DNA from: Thermodesulfovibrionia bacterium
Lineage (GTDB): Bacteria > Nitrospirota > Thermodesulfovibrionia > UBA6902 > BMS3Bbin08
NCBI GenBank assembly: GCA_030694425.1
Contig: JAUXYI010000017.1
Span: forward strand, 1-64,000
Length of the DNA: 64,000 nucleotides
Reading direction: 5' to 3'
Position numbers and translations under genes: made by a program. The notes beneath the pieces are model-generated. The model did not search any database, was not told the DNA's origin, and saw nothing but the letters and a program-made list of their open reading frames with translations. Shown here in pieces: positions 1 to 10,053 of this stretch (position 1 is its first letter; each line of letters begins with the position of its first letter).

Positions 1-227
1 TCTCCTGCAGAACCTTTGGCGATATAAAGGAATTGGATAAATTCAGTATTTGAGCCCCTTTCAAAACCTTCCGCGATGTTCGACATGACAGAAACCGCCG
101 CTCTTCTTATTTGGTCTGTAAGGCTGAAATCTTTTGAGAATTCTTTATTTTTAGTGAAGCGATATATGAAATTAACAAGTTCCCTTGCCTTCTTCCATAC
201 ATCAATCTCCTCAAAAGACCTCGCCAT
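1..227 (-). CDS. Four-helix-bundle protein (23S rRNA intervening-sequence protein family), truncated by window edge
   Basis: Reverse complement reads [76 protein letters not shown], the hallmark of this family; not in the ORF track because it runs off the edge. Confidence 0.9.
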   Translation of the reverse strand, partial: MARSFEEIDVWKKARELVNFIYRFTKNKEFSKDFSLTDQIRRAAVSVMSNIAEGFERGSNTEFIQFLYIAKGSAG

Positions 228-242
228 ACTCCTCTCCTTTTA

Positions 243-410
243 TTTTTGAATTTTGACTCTTAAATTATATCGAATTATCTTTTTTATTGTTTTGAATTTT
301 TAATTTTTTTGAATATTGAATATTAAATTTTCAATCTATTTTGAACCTTGAATTATCTTTTTTAGCTTATTTAAGTTTTTGAATCTTGAATTTTCAATTT
401 TGAATTATCC
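243..410. repeat. A/T-rich degenerate heptad repeat (tttttga/atcttga/attttca type)
   Basis: Successive 7-nt units such as tttttga-atcttga-attttca-attttga-attatcc. Confidence 0.55.
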
Positions 411-570
411 TTTTTTTGTCTTCCGTTATCACATAAAGCCCGAAGCACCTCCCCTTAATTAGGTGGTTATCCCTCTTTCTGCTCTTTCCATTCCGTTAAT
501 TTGAAACAGCGGCATATCTTTATCCTCCGCAAATCGTTAAAGTTCGCTGAAAACGTTGCCATCACGGCGA

Positions 571-1269
571 CTACTGGTTCAGCTCGCTCGAACCTTTAGT
601 TTCTATCAGTTTCTTCAATCGAAAGTAAGTATGGGTTAGTTTGCCAACCCCTTCTCCACCCGTATCGGTATATCCTCCAATTAGAATCTCATAGCAACCC
701 GTTCTGGCCAAGCGAGTTAATGCTCCAATAAGTTCATCCTTGTGAATGCCTATATTTTTTTCAAGTTCATCGGTAAATAGTTCCCAGAACATATATGCCC
801 TTTGTAATTCATTTTGCCCAGCACTTTTCACGAATCGGGACTCATAGCTTTCTAACATGGAAAGAATTATAAGCTCCCTATAAGACAGATCATTCAATAT
901 GCCAAGATATTCTTCGTACTCATCCGTACTGGAAAATGAACCTGGTACTAAAGATGAGTTTAATAACTTAGCGAACATCTTTATTTTTTCACGTTGCCTG
1001 GTATTTAATGCTGCCCGGGTGGTCATGAAAAAACAATGGAGAAAATCTTCACTTTGAATTAACTCTTCAGTCAGTTCATGCTTCCCCTCACCAAGCACAT
1101 CAAAAAATGTACGCAATCTATCGGCATGTATTTCGTCTGCCCGATGCTGCAATAATACGTCAGCAGAACCCCATCCCGGAATTAATTGCAACAACGACCT
1201 TAAAGCGGGCTTACTTGTATATTGCTCTGCCAGTTTGCCTATTTGGCTTAACTTTTTATCTTGCGACAT
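571..1269 (-). CDS. Hypothetical protein
   Basis: 232-aa ORF, no family recognised. Confidence 0.6.
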   Translation of the reverse strand: MSQDKKLSQIGKLAEQYTSKPALRSLLQLIPGWGSADVLLQHRADEIHADRLRTFFDVLGEGKHELTEELIQSEDFLHCFFMTTRAALNTRQREKIKMFAKLLNSSLVPGSFSSTDEYEEYLGILNDLSYRELIILSMLESYESRFVKSAGQNELQRAYMFWELFTDELEKNIGIHKDELIGALTRLARTGCYEILIGGYTDTGGEGVGKLTHTYFRLKKLIETKGSSELNQ

Positions 1270-1289
1270 TACGTATTAACCTATATGTA

Positions 1290-1384
1290 CTAAACATTAA
1301 CTTCCTGCCACACCGCGATCTCGCGTTCAATTTTTTCGCGTTCGTCGGACGGAGGTGAGGCTTTCTGTCTTAATTTATGCATTA
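1290..1384 (-). pseudogene. C-terminal fragment of a second Type IIG-like restriction-modification gene
   Basis: Minus strand reads MHKLRQKASPPSDEREKIEREIAVWQEVNV*, matching LHKKKNSLPPSAEREKIEREIAVTDEKID at the C-terminus of the 2316-5393 protein. Confidence 0.7.
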
Positions 1385-2281
1385 TGACCATATGTATTTT
1401 CTTATTTTATCCTCTTCCCAATTGTATAACCACCAATTCCCCATAAGTTCTTTTTCGGATATTTTGAGATCGGACTCGGTATATTTTATGGCCCATTCTT
1501 TATTGTCAATACCAACGAGGATTACCATATCTATTGCATTACTGTATGATTCTTTTAACATTTCATGCGCATAAATTATCGGACTATACGGGGTAGGAAT
1601 CCTGTACCTCCACTCCAAAACCAAAACTGATTTCGCCCCTTTTTCTTTATGAGGTGAAAGCTTTTTAGTTTTTGAAAGAAATGCTTTCTCTACAATGATT
1701 CTACGATCATAGGCTTCATCGCTTTTTGCAATTCTTATACATCTGAATCGGCCTATGGACTTTTCTTCTGGATATCTTAATCTGTGGCGGCCTAATCTTA
1801 ATTTAATATTATGATTCGCAACTTTAAATCTTTTTATCGCAATATTTTCTGGAAAGGATTCACCTAAGTCACCTGATTGGAAGAGAATCCACTCCTTCAC
1901 ATCAGAAAGAAAGCGAGAAAGGTTTTTTTTATTTATCTCAATTTTGTTAGGAAAAGTTAATTCTAAATCATATGACAACGACAAAGAACTATTCACCACA
2001 TCCGTAAGTTCATTAATTCTTGAACCGAAATCTCCATTCCATAAGCCATCACTATTTAATTCATTAGAAAAGGCTTCTAAGCATGTATGCTCTAAGGCAT
2101 ACTTTCTCTTATTAATTAAAAAAGTTAGATCTACTTCTGGCTTTTGCCGTTCAATCTTGTCAGGGTATTCTTCTTCTGATGCTTTATCTCCTACAATAAA
2201 CTCTATCCATCTTTTCGCCGCATGTATAACTTTTTCTTCATTTTCTGCACACAGAGCATGTTCTATTATAAATTGAGCCAT
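1382..2281 (-). CDS. Hypothetical protein, possibly a restriction-associated accessory protein
   Basis: 299-aa ORF between the RM gene and an RM scar; no confident family. Confidence 0.6.
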   Translation of the reverse strand: MAQFIIEHALCAENEEKVIHAAKRWIEFIVGDKASEEEYPDKIERQKPEVDLTFLINKRKYALEHTCLEAFSNELNSDGLWNGDFGSRINELTDVVNSSLSLSYDLELTFPNKIEINKKNLSRFLSDVKEWILFQSGDLGESFPENIAIKRFKVANHNIKLRLGRHRLRYPEEKSIGRFRCIRIAKSDEAYDRRIIVEKAFLSKTKKLSPHKEKGAKSVLVLEWRYRIPTPYSPIIYAHEMLKESYSNAIDMVILVGIDNKEWAIKYTESDLKISEKELMGNWWLYNWEEDKIRKYIWS

Positions 2282-2315
2282 ATTCTGAATTCCTCGAAAC
2301 TACAAATTATCCACA

Positions 2316-5300
2316 TTACTCTATTATCTTCCTCTCTTCCTCTGTTATCCCATACAATCCATAAACAATGCCGTCTATCTTCTCGTCCGTGACTGCAATC
2401 TCACGCTCTATCTTCTCTCTTTCTGCCGAAGGCGGGAGGGAGTTTTTCTTTTTGTGGAGTTCGAGCATGCAGTCAACGAGAGAGGCGAGTTTGTCGTGAA
2501 CGGCTTTTTCAGCAGAGTTGTTGAAGTCGATGGTGCGAATGGGGAGGCTCTTAATAAATCTGGATTCATAGGAAAAATAACCGCCCCTGAAATTTGTGCT
2601 GATTTGATGATGATACCAGTCAATCAGCTTGCTATTTAAAAGACCGATTAGATATTTGGGAGTAATCGATCCTTTAGGCAGGATTCCATAGCCTCCGGCT
2701 GCACCGCCGCTAAAATAATACTTGCCTTCTCCATCAAAACAATAAGAGGCAGATGCTGCAATATCAGGCGTGATAATTTTTCTTAAGGTAAACTTATCAA
2801 GGCTTTTGGGATAAATATACGCATACCATCTTTCACCTTTCATCTTTCCGTCTTCTCTATTTTCGAGGTATTTCTTGTTCTCATGAAGATAGGCCCAGCA
2901 TAAGGGATATTTTTCCTGAAACTCCTTCTTGGATATAAGTCGCCCATCTTCATAAGGGAAAAGAACAACCTTCTCGTTTGCTTCTATTATGTAACGCCGC
3001 ATCTGACCGCCTTTTATAAGTGGCTTTAGCGGTTCTGTTTCAAGCTCAAAATCTTTATCCAATTCTTTGGAGTGAACGGTTATTAGTTTGCCTTTATGTT
3101 CTTTGACATCCAGTATATAAATCTTATCCGCACTTGTTTTTAGCCCCTGAAAAATTCTTTCTGTGACTTCTTCAAGAGGAAGTGAGTGCTGTTTGAGTTT
3201 TTCCACAAGAGATGATGATTCTTCAAAATGGAATCTCCATGGTGAAGGGGATACGTGTTTTTTAGATACCGAAGCAATTCTCATGGCCTCATCTGAATAC
3301 TTATCGCTCGCGATTACTTTCTCTAATTGTTCAATGGGGTTTAGGAGTTTAATGATTTCCGCATACTTGAAATTCCGAGTTTTGTTTTTAGATAAGAACT
3401 GAAGGCAAGTGTATGTGCTTGCACCTTCAAATATCTGATTATCGCGAAAGTTCACAATCTCCATCACTGAATTGCTATCTGAAATTAATTTTCTTAACCC
3501 TTGCCCGTACGAAGCCTGAAAGAATTTGTGAGGCAATATGTATCCGTGTATCCCGCCTTCTTTCAATAGCTGGAGGGCCTTTTCAACAAATAGAACATAA
3601 ATGTCATAGTTGCCTTTGGACGACATGTATTTATTATTGAAGTAAGCAACCTCTTCTCTCGGTAAAGTCTGAATTCTTACATACGGAGGATTGCCAATCA
3701 CCACATCAAAACCTCCGTTTGCTATTATCTCCCCAAACCCCACGCTCTTTGAATTCCAGTCAAATGGATTTATCCTGCTCTTTGTTTCATCGTCAAAAAG
3801 GTTGCCCTGATCCAATATGTCATATCCGATAAGACTGTTTCCGCATTTGATGTTGTTGCTCAATGGAGGAAGAAGGTGCTGCTTTTTCGGAAGCATTCCG
3901 CGCTCGCCTTCGAGGGCTTTCAGATAAAGGCTCATCATTGTTATCTCAACTGCCTGAGGGTCAATGTCAACCCCAAAGATATTATTTCTTAATATCATTG
4001 CTTTTGTGCGTAAGGGTAGAGCCAGATCCTCCGGCCCTACTTTATGGTAAAAGTCAAAGAATTGTGTCTGCGCCTCTTTTGTATGCTTACGATAATATTC
4101 AAGATGATAATCCAACAAGTATTGATATGCTCCGAGCAGAAATGAGCCTGAGCCGCACGCCGGGTCAAGTATCTTTATCTTTTCTATCTGTCTCGGCGAC
4201 TTTCCTTCGATGATTTTACCGACTGTATTTTTAACGATGTAATCAACAATATATTTAGGTGTGTAATAGACACCGCCTGCTTTTCTTACATCAGGTTTTT
4301 CTTCTACCTTAACTCTTTGGGGCGTAACTCTGATTGTGCTTCCCAGATACCGTTCATAAATACTGCCAAGAAGTTCAACACCTATAGCGTCAAAACGGTA
4401 ACGACTTTTAGGGAAATACAGGTTTTCGATAATCTCTGCTAAAATGCCTGAATCTACTTTTGCTGTTTCACAGGCATGGGGTTTAAAAATATCTCCGTTT
4501 AAGTCGTCGTTGACCTCATGAAAAAGGTCTATCAAATGCGTCATTATGGATTTTCGTCTGCCCTCTTCTCTCCACTGTGCGACAATCTCCCATAGTTCTC
4601 TGTCAGGTCTTATTTTCCTGTCTTCTGCAATACGAATAAAAATAATCCGGTCAAGGAGTCTTTGAACAACATCATTCAAGAGCTTTACATCAAATTCAGG
4701 ATTTCGCCTGTGTAAATCTTTTGCAAGTTCTGTCCGCCAGTTTGTAAGGTCTTCAAGAAAAGATTTGTCAGGGGGGATTCTAAGTCTTTTACTTTTTGTA
4801 TCTCTCGGCAGAAGGGCTTCTAAAGAGCCACGTTCTACTCTTTCCTTTGACAACTCCCATAGTTTCTCAAGGTTATCAGGATAATCGGTATATTTAAAAT
4901 CAAAGATAAGACCTTCATTTGGAAACCTCGGATTTGGTTTGAGTGAAGCATCATAGAGCCTGAATTCTTCAAAGTCTGTAAGGATTACAAAATAGACTTC
5001 TTTCGTTGACCATGCATATGTCTTTGCCTGAAGTATATGGTTTATATCATCAAGCGCTACTGAGGGGGATTTCGCCTCAATAAAAAATTTGGTGGCGCCA
5101 TTTATGCGGAAATTGTAATCCGGTCTGCCTGTTGTCTCAGGCGATAATTCAACAATAACATCTCTTTCATGCGGAGTTTTTTGGGCTTTATTCTCAATAT
5201 CCCAGCCGAGGGCTTTGAAAAAGGGATTTATGAAGTCAATTCTGACCTGCGCTTCTATATATCCTTTAGAGACGTAGTGATTTTTGTCTTTCTCAAATTT

Positions 5301-5393
5301 GGAGATTAAAACATGGAGTTTTTCTCTAAATAAATTGATGTCTGACATCAGGGAAATTATATCACACGCACACTTAACTTTGAAAAATAACAA
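2316..5393 (-). CDS. Type IIG/L-like restriction endonuclease-methyltransferase (Eco57I/TaqI-like N6-adenine MTase)
   Basis: Motif I DPACGSGSFLLGAYQYL, motif IV NPPYVRIQT, N-terminal HSDR-like nuclease region (DYNFRINGATKFFIEAKSP), C-terminal target-recognition region; likely start is the internal Met (MSDINLFREKL). Confidence 0.9.
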   Translation of the reverse strand: MLFFKVKCACDIISLMSDINLFREKLHVLISKFEKDKNHYVSKGYIEAQVRIDFINPFFKALGWDIENKAQKTPHERDVIVELSPETTGRPDYNFRINGATKFFIEAKSPSVALDDINHILQAKTYAWSTKEVYFVILTDFEEFRLYDASLKPNPRFPNEGLIFDFKYTDYPDNLEKLWELSKERVERGSLEALLPRDTKSKRLRIPPDKSFLEDLTNWRTELAKDLHRRNPEFDVKLLNDVVQRLLDRIIFIRIAEDRKIRPDRELWEIVAQWREEGRRKSIMTHLIDLFHEVNDDLNGDIFKPHACETAKVDSGILAEIIENLYFPKSRYRFDAIGVELLGSIYERYLGSTIRVTPQRVKVEEKPDVRKAGGVYYTPKYIVDYIVKNTVGKIIEGKSPRQIEKIKILDPACGSGSFLLGAYQYLLDYHLEYYRKHTKEAQTQFFDFYHKVGPEDLALPLRTKAMILRNNIFGVDIDPQAVEITMMSLYLKALEGERGMLPKKQHLLPPLSNNIKCGNSLIGYDILDQGNLFDDETKSRINPFDWNSKSVGFGEIIANGGFDVVIGNPPYVRIQTLPREEVAYFNNKYMSSKGNYDIYVLFVEKALQLLKEGGIHGYILPHKFFQASYGQGLRKLISDSNSVMEIVNFRDNQIFEGASTYTCLQFLSKNKTRNFKYAEIIKLLNPIEQLEKVIASDKYSDEAMRIASVSKKHVSPSPWRFHFEESSSLVEKLKQHSLPLEEVTERIFQGLKTSADKIYILDVKEHKGKLITVHSKELDKDFELETEPLKPLIKGGQMRRYIIEANEKVVLFPYEDGRLISKKEFQEKYPLCWAYLHENKKYLENREDGKMKGERWYAYIYPKSLDKFTLRKIITPDIAASASYCFDGEGKYYFSGGAAGGYGILPKGSITPKYLIGLLNSKLIDWYHHQISTNFRGGYFSYESRFIKSLPIRTIDFNNSAEKAVHDKLASLVDCMLELHKKKNSLPPSAEREKIEREIAVTDEKIDGIVYGLYGITEEERKIIE

Positions 5394-5499
5394 GATTTAC
5401 TATTTTGAATAAACGCTATCCAAATAATTATCAGTTCTTGTTATAATAAAACAGAAATTTAATTTCGTTCAGAAGCGATTCGCATCCGAGGAGGATTTA

Positions 5500-6144
5500 A
5501 TGAAATTTTTTATTGACACTGCAAATACAAAAGAGATTAAAGAAGCATGGGATTTAGGGGTTATTGACGGCGTAACAACCAACCCCTCTCTCATATCAAA
5601 GGAAAATAAAAAACCAAGAGAACTGCTTAAAGAAATTTGTGAAATAGTTGACGGTCCTGTAAGCGCTGAAGCAATCAGCCTAAAAGCCGAAGAGATGATA
5701 GAAGAGGCAAAAGAATTATCCAAAATTCATAAAAATATCGTGGTAAAAATACCCATGACAAGAGACGGGCTAAAGGCAACAAAAAAACTCTCGGAACTTA
5801 AAATAAAAACTAATGTGACACTGATATTTTCACCAAGCCAGGCTTTGCTGGCAGCCAAAGCAGGCGCAACCTATGTAAGCCCTTTTGTAGGAAGGCTTGA
5901 TGACATTAGCCACTACGGCATGGAAATTGTTAACCAGATTCTTGAAATTTATGATAATTATAATTTTGATACCGAAGTTATTGTCGCGAGTATCCGCAAC
6001 CCTCTGCATGTAGTTGAAGCAGCAAGGATGGGCGCCCATATTGCCACAATACCATTTTCAGTGATTGAGCAGCTCTTAAAACATCCTCTTACAGACATAG
6101 GGATTGAGAAATTTCTAAAAGACTGGGAAAAGGTACCGAAGTAA
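5500..6144 (+). CDS. fsa: Transaldolase / fructose-6-phosphate aldolase family
   Basis: [35 protein letters not shown]...; SD aggagg upstream. Confidence 0.93.
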   Translation: MKFFIDTANTKEIKEAWDLGVIDGVTTNPSLISKENKKPRELLKEICEIVDGPVSAEAISLKAEEMIEEAKELSKIHKNIVVKIPMTRDGLKATKKLSELKIKTNVTLIFSPSQALLAAKAGATYVSPFVGRLDDISHYGMEIVNQILEIYDNYNFDTEVIVASIRNPLHVVEAARMGAHIATIPFSVIEQLLKHPLTDIGIEKFLKDWEKVPK

Positions 6145-6149
6145 AGATT

Positions 6150-6230
6150 GTACTGTGTACAGCGTAGTACGTACTGCGTAAAAAATATACTCTGACGGAG
6201 TACGCAGAACGCAGTACGCGGTACGTAAGG
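6150..6230. repeat. GC-richer heptad hairpin (gtactgc/gtacgca units)
   Basis: gtactgt-gtacagc-gtagtac-gtactgc-gta ... gcagaac-gcagtac-gcggtac-gta; gtactgcgt pairs with acgcagtac. Confidence 0.75.
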
Positions 6231-6237
6231 AGTTACG

Positions 6238-6450
6238 ATGCCGATTTTTGAATATAAATGTCAAAACTGCGGAGAAGATTTTGAAAAGCTCGTCTCCGGC
6301 TCAAACCCGGAGATTTCATGCCCGAAGTGCAATTCAAAAAATATTAAAAAGAAATTTTCTGTATTCGGCATGAGCGGAGTTGAGAAACAGGTCTCTTCCG
6401 GTTCCGGTTGCACTTCTTGCAGTTCATCCTCGTGCAGCACATGCCACTGA
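6238..6450 (+). CDS. FmdB family zinc-ribbon protein
   Basis: MPIFEYKCQNCGEDFEKLVSGSNPEISCPKCNSKNIKKKFS. Confidence 0.92.
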   Translation: MPIFEYKCQNCGEDFEKLVSGSNPEISCPKCNSKNIKKKFSVFGMSGVEKQVSSGSGCTSCSSSSCSTCH

Positions 6451-6483
6451 CAAGATCCCGAATAAGTCGGGACAAAATTTAAA

Positions 6484-7386
6484 TTGCAAATTTTAAACTT
6501 AAAATTTACAATCCTTACTCTTTCCCTGCTTTTTCTCCTTCAGCAGTCATCATACGGGATGGCGCTGCTGCCAATATCCGAAAAACAGGAAACTTCAAAA
6601 TGTATTTTTCAGACGGCCTCAAGGGTAATTGACGGCGATACTTTTGAACTCTCAGATGGCGCGAGGATAAGACTGACAGGGGTTGATACACCTGAAACTG
6701 TTGACCATAGGAAAAATGTTCAATGGTTTGGCAGAGAAGCCTCAAAAAAATTAAAGGAATGGATAGAAGGAGAAACCGTTTGCCTAAGACAGGACAGGGA
6801 TAAAACCCAGAATATTGACAAATATGGAAGACTGCTCCGCTATGTCTGGAAATATACTGCACCTGACAAGACAAAGATTTCAGAGCGATTTTTTGTAAAT
6901 GCGGAAATCATCAAACAAGGTTACGGTTTTGCATATACAAGATACCCGTTTGAGTATTTAGAAGAGTTCAGGAAATATGAGAGAGATGCACGGGAAAACA
7001 ACCGCGGTTTATGGGATAATAAAAAACAAGAAGCGTGGGAGAAAGAAGTTGAAAAAAATAAGGCTTTTGCAAAAAACTGTGGAAAGGCAGAAACCATATG
7101 TCCAGAGGACGCTATAAATCATATAGGTCTGTATAAGACTGTAAGATTTTTTATTAAAAAATCCTATGACAGCGGCAAAGCTGTGTTTTTCAACAGCAAA
7201 AATGATTTCAAAGATTATGACAATTTTACCGCCGTGATTTTTGAAACAGACAAAAATAATTTTCCTCCTCAACCTGCAGATTTTTACTGGGGCAAAACCG
7301 TAGATGTCAAAGGTGAAATTAAGGAATACGAACAGAAAGCAGAAATAATCTTAAAATACAGTTCACAGATTAAGATAATAAAATAA
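6484..7386 (+). CDS. Thermonuclease (SNase-like) family protein
   Basis: RVIDGDTFELSDGARIRLTGVDTPET...WFGREASKKL...DKYGRLLRYVW; start uncertain because the first codons lie in an AT heptad repeat. Confidence 0.85.
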   Translation: MQILNLKFTILTLSLLFLLQQSSYGMALLPISEKQETSKCIFQTASRVIDGDTFELSDGARIRLTGVDTPETVDHRKNVQWFGREASKKLKEWIEGETVCLRQDRDKTQNIDKYGRLLRYVWKYTAPDKTKISERFFVNAEIIKQGYGFAYTRYPFEYLEEFRKYERDARENNRGLWDNKKQEAWEKEVEKNKAFAKNCGKAETICPEDAINHIGLYKTVRFFIKKSYDSGKAVFFNSKNDFKDYDNFTAVIFETDKNNFPPQPADFYWGKTVDVKGEIKEYEQKAEIILKYSSQIKIIK

Positions 7387-7495
7387 CCTAAATTTGGGGT
7401 AGGGAAGACTGTCTGAGTCTATGACTCGTCTACCCTACGAGTCATAGACGACCCGTAGGGTAGAGAATTTCCTACTGCCTTCTAAATTCAGGTTA
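7384..7495. repeat. Inverted-repeat hairpin element overlapping the stop codon of the thermonuclease gene
   Basis: taacctaaattt...aaattcaggtta ends; nested ctatgactcgt/acgagtcatag and ctaccctacg/cgtagggtag. Confidence 0.75.
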
Positions 7496-7540
7496 ATCTT
7501 TTATTCCAATACAAAATCTGAAATGTTATAATGTTACCTG

Positions 7541-8344
7541 ATGCCAGAGGTAATAGAGATAAATCCACTTGAGGTCAGAACACAAAGCGGCCTCCACTTT
7601 AAACTGCCTATTTTTGAAGGACCCCTTGACCTTCTCCTGCATTTGATAAAAGAAAATAAAATAGACATCTATGACATCCCTATTGCAGATATAACAAGAC
7701 AGTATCTGGGTTATTTAGAGGCAATGAAAGAACTAAACCTTGAGATTGCAGGAGAATTTATTGTAATGGCAGCAACGCTTATTTATATAAAATCCAAAAT
7801 GCTCCTGCCGCCTGATGAAAAACAGGCAGAAGAACAGATAGAAGACCCGCGAACAGAGCTTATTCAACGGCTTTTAGAATATCAGGCATTTAAAGATGCC
7901 TCATCAAGCCTCCGTGAAAGAGAAGATATATGGAAAAACATTTTCAGGAGAACACCGCCAGAGGCGCAGGATTTTGAAAATGAGCCAGGAATGCTCCTCT
8001 TTGAGGCAAGCCTTTTTGACCTTGTCTCAGCATTTAAAAACCTTCTGATAAAAACGCCTGAACAGATTATTGAAATATCACGTGAAACCTTAACTGTTTC
8101 AGACAAAATAAACTACATAATGGAAAAACTTGAAGGGAAAGACGGAATAAAATTTGAAGAGTTTTTTGAACAAGATTTAACAAGGATTACGCTTATTGTG
8201 ACATTTCTCGCCATCCTGGAGATTATACGCCTCGGTCTTATAAAGGCATATCAGGAAAAAACATTTGGCTCCATCTGGATTATAAATGCCCAGAGAATGG
8301 ATACAACAGAAAATATAAACACCGAGCCCGCAGAAAAGATATAA
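7541..8344 (+). CDS. scpA: Segregation and condensation protein A
   Basis: FKLPIFEGPLDLLLHLIKENKIDIYDIPIADITRQYL. Confidence 0.95.
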   Translation: MPEVIEINPLEVRTQSGLHFKLPIFEGPLDLLLHLIKENKIDIYDIPIADITRQYLGYLEAMKELNLEIAGEFIVMAATLIYIKSKMLLPPDEKQAEEQIEDPRTELIQRLLEYQAFKDASSSLREREDIWKNIFRRTPPEAQDFENEPGMLLFEASLFDLVSAFKNLLIKTPEQIIEISRETLTVSDKINYIMEKLEGKDGIKFEEFFEQDLTRITLIVTFLAILEIIRLGLIKAYQEKTFGSIWIINAQRMDTTENINTEPAEKI

Positions 8345-8360
8345 CATTATAAATCCCCCA

Positions 8361-8512
8361 AAAATGCAATTGGACGCAGATAAACACAGAAACTACCAGA
8401 TTATAAAAAAACTGATTATTTCTCCTGATAAAAATATTCAAGATTTATCTGCGTCCCGCTAATGCGGGATGATAAATCCTGTAAATCTGTGTTCCAAATC
8501 TTTTTAACTGCA
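8361..8512. repeat. Inverted repeat (ggacgcagataaa/tttatctgcgtcc) with cgcagatt/aatctgtg-type nonamer remnants
   Basis: 13-bp perfect inverted arms at 8372-8384 and 8444-8456, outer aatgcaatt/aactgcatt. Confidence 0.65.
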
Positions 8513-9595
8513 TTATTTTGCTGCGGATTCTGCAAGAGCATTGTGCATAATTTTGCCCTTATAAATATTTAATGCCGTTCTTAATGGTTCGTTTCCCTTT
8601 ATTGCATTTTCTATTCCGGTTTTTGCAAGAATTTTAATGTACGGAAGAGTCCTGTTTGTAAGTGCAAGGGTAGAGGTTCTTGGATAGGCTCCCGGCATGT
8701 TGACAACCGCATAATGAACTACGCCGTCAACAATATAAACTGGATTACTGTGTGTAGTGGGCATCGTTGTTTCTACACATCCACCCTGGTCAACAGCCAC
8801 ATCAACAATTACAGAACCTTTTTTCATCTTTGATACCAACGCCCTTGAAATTAATTTCGGCGTAATTGCCCCGGTTATAAGCACAGCGCCTATTACCACA
8901 TCAGCATTTAATACCTCTGCTCCTATGTTTTTCTCTGTTGCAGCAAGAGTTTTTACTTTGCCATTATATAACTCATCTATTACCTTAAGTTTATCCATCC
9001 CTCTGTTTATAACAGTAATATTTGCACCCATTCCAAAAGCTACCTTTATAGCATTCATGCCAACAGTTCCTGCTCCCAGAACAAGAACATTCGCAGAAGG
9101 AACTCCCTCAACATCTGTTAAAAGTATACCCTCTCCTCCGTGAACCTTCTGTAAATAAAAAGCAGCAACAACAGGTGCCATTTTCCCTGCTATTTCGCTC
9201 ATAGGCATGAGAAGCGGTAATGTTCCGTTTACTTCAAGGGTTTCATAAGCAAATGCAGTAATGTTTTTTCTTAATAAGAAGTGTGTAAGTTCAGGATTTG
9301 CTGCGAGGTGAAGAAACGTAAACAATGACTGGCATTCACAAAACAAATCATACTCAACAGGAAGAGGCTCTTTTACCTTTATAATTAGCTCAGATTCTTT
9401 AAATAAATGCAATTTATCTGATATCTCAGCTCCTGCGTTTTGGTAATCCTCATCAGAGAAACCGCTTCCCTCTCCTGCTGATTTTTCTATTATTATCCGA
9501 TGACCGTCTTTTTTAAGTTCTTTAACGCCTTCAGGTGTTATGCCGACTCTGTATTCATGCTCCCTTATTTCTTTGGGAATGCCTATTATCATCAA
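8513..9595 (-). CDS. ald: Alanine dehydrogenase
   Basis: MIIGIPKEIREHEYRVGITPEGVKEL...VLVLGAGTVGMNAIKVA. Confidence 0.96.
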   Translation of the reverse strand: MMIIGIPKEIREHEYRVGITPEGVKELKKDGHRIIIEKSAGEGSGFSDEDYQNAGAEISDKLHLFKESELIIKVKEPLPVEYDLFCECQSLFTFLHLAANPELTHFLLRKNITAFAYETLEVNGTLPLLMPMSEIAGKMAPVVAAFYLQKVHGGEGILLTDVEGVPSANVLVLGAGTVGMNAIKVAFGMGANITVINRGMDKLKVIDELYNGKVKTLAATEKNIGAEVLNADVVIGAVLITGAITPKLISRALVSKMKKGSVIVDVAVDQGGCVETTMPTTHSNPVYIVDGVVHYAVVNMPGAYPRTSTLALTNRTLPYIKILAKTGIENAIKGNEPLRTALNIYKGKIMHNALAESAAK

Positions 9596-9663
9596 GGAAT
9601 ATCATATAAAAAACATGTTATTTCATCAACTAATGTTCTGCTTTTATAAATAACTTTACAAAA

Positions 9664-9816
9664 GAGGCTCTTGCAAAAGTCTTTATTCGTCATTCCCGTC
9701 CCGATGTTTCGGGATTATCGGGAATCCAGTATTCTTTAAAACCAAAAACTTCTGGATACCCGCCTTCGCGGGTATGACAGCAAAAGCAATTTCCTCGATA
9801 CTTTTGCAATAGGCTC
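9664..9816. repeat. Composite palindromic element: outer IR gaggctcttgcaaaag/cttttgcaataggctc with inner GTCATTCCCG..GGGAATCCAG..CTGGATACCCGC..GCGGGTATGAC
   Basis: Direct reading of inverted arms. Confidence 0.8.
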
Positions 9817-9822
9817 AAAATA

Positions 9823-9906
9823 TGTCATTGCGAGCGTAGCGAAGCAATCTCTCTTTTTTATAAGACTTTTATGATTGCTTCGGCACTTTGTGCCTCGCAA
9901 TGACAG
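9823..9906. repeat. GTCATTGCGAGC-GAAGCAATC..GATTGCTTC-GCAATGAC palindromic repeat
   Basis: Inverted gtcattgcgag/ctcgcaatgac ends; same family at about 38742 and 44090. Confidence 0.85.
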
Positions 9907-10002
9907 TTTCTGTTATTAACCAGCCTCAATTTAAAAGATATTTTAAAGTATTTTAAAGACAAGGAATTTGAAAGATTTGAGTACTTTATTTTTATAAGAA
10001 AT

Positions 10003-10046
10003 AAAAAAGGGGTGTATCTTTAAACTGATGCACCCCTCTTTTTTTC
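10003..10046 (-). terminator. Rho-independent terminator (probably bidirectional)
   Basis: aaaaaaggggtgtatc-tttaaact-gatgcacccctcttttttt. Confidence 0.8.
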
Positions 10047-10053
10047 TGCTACT

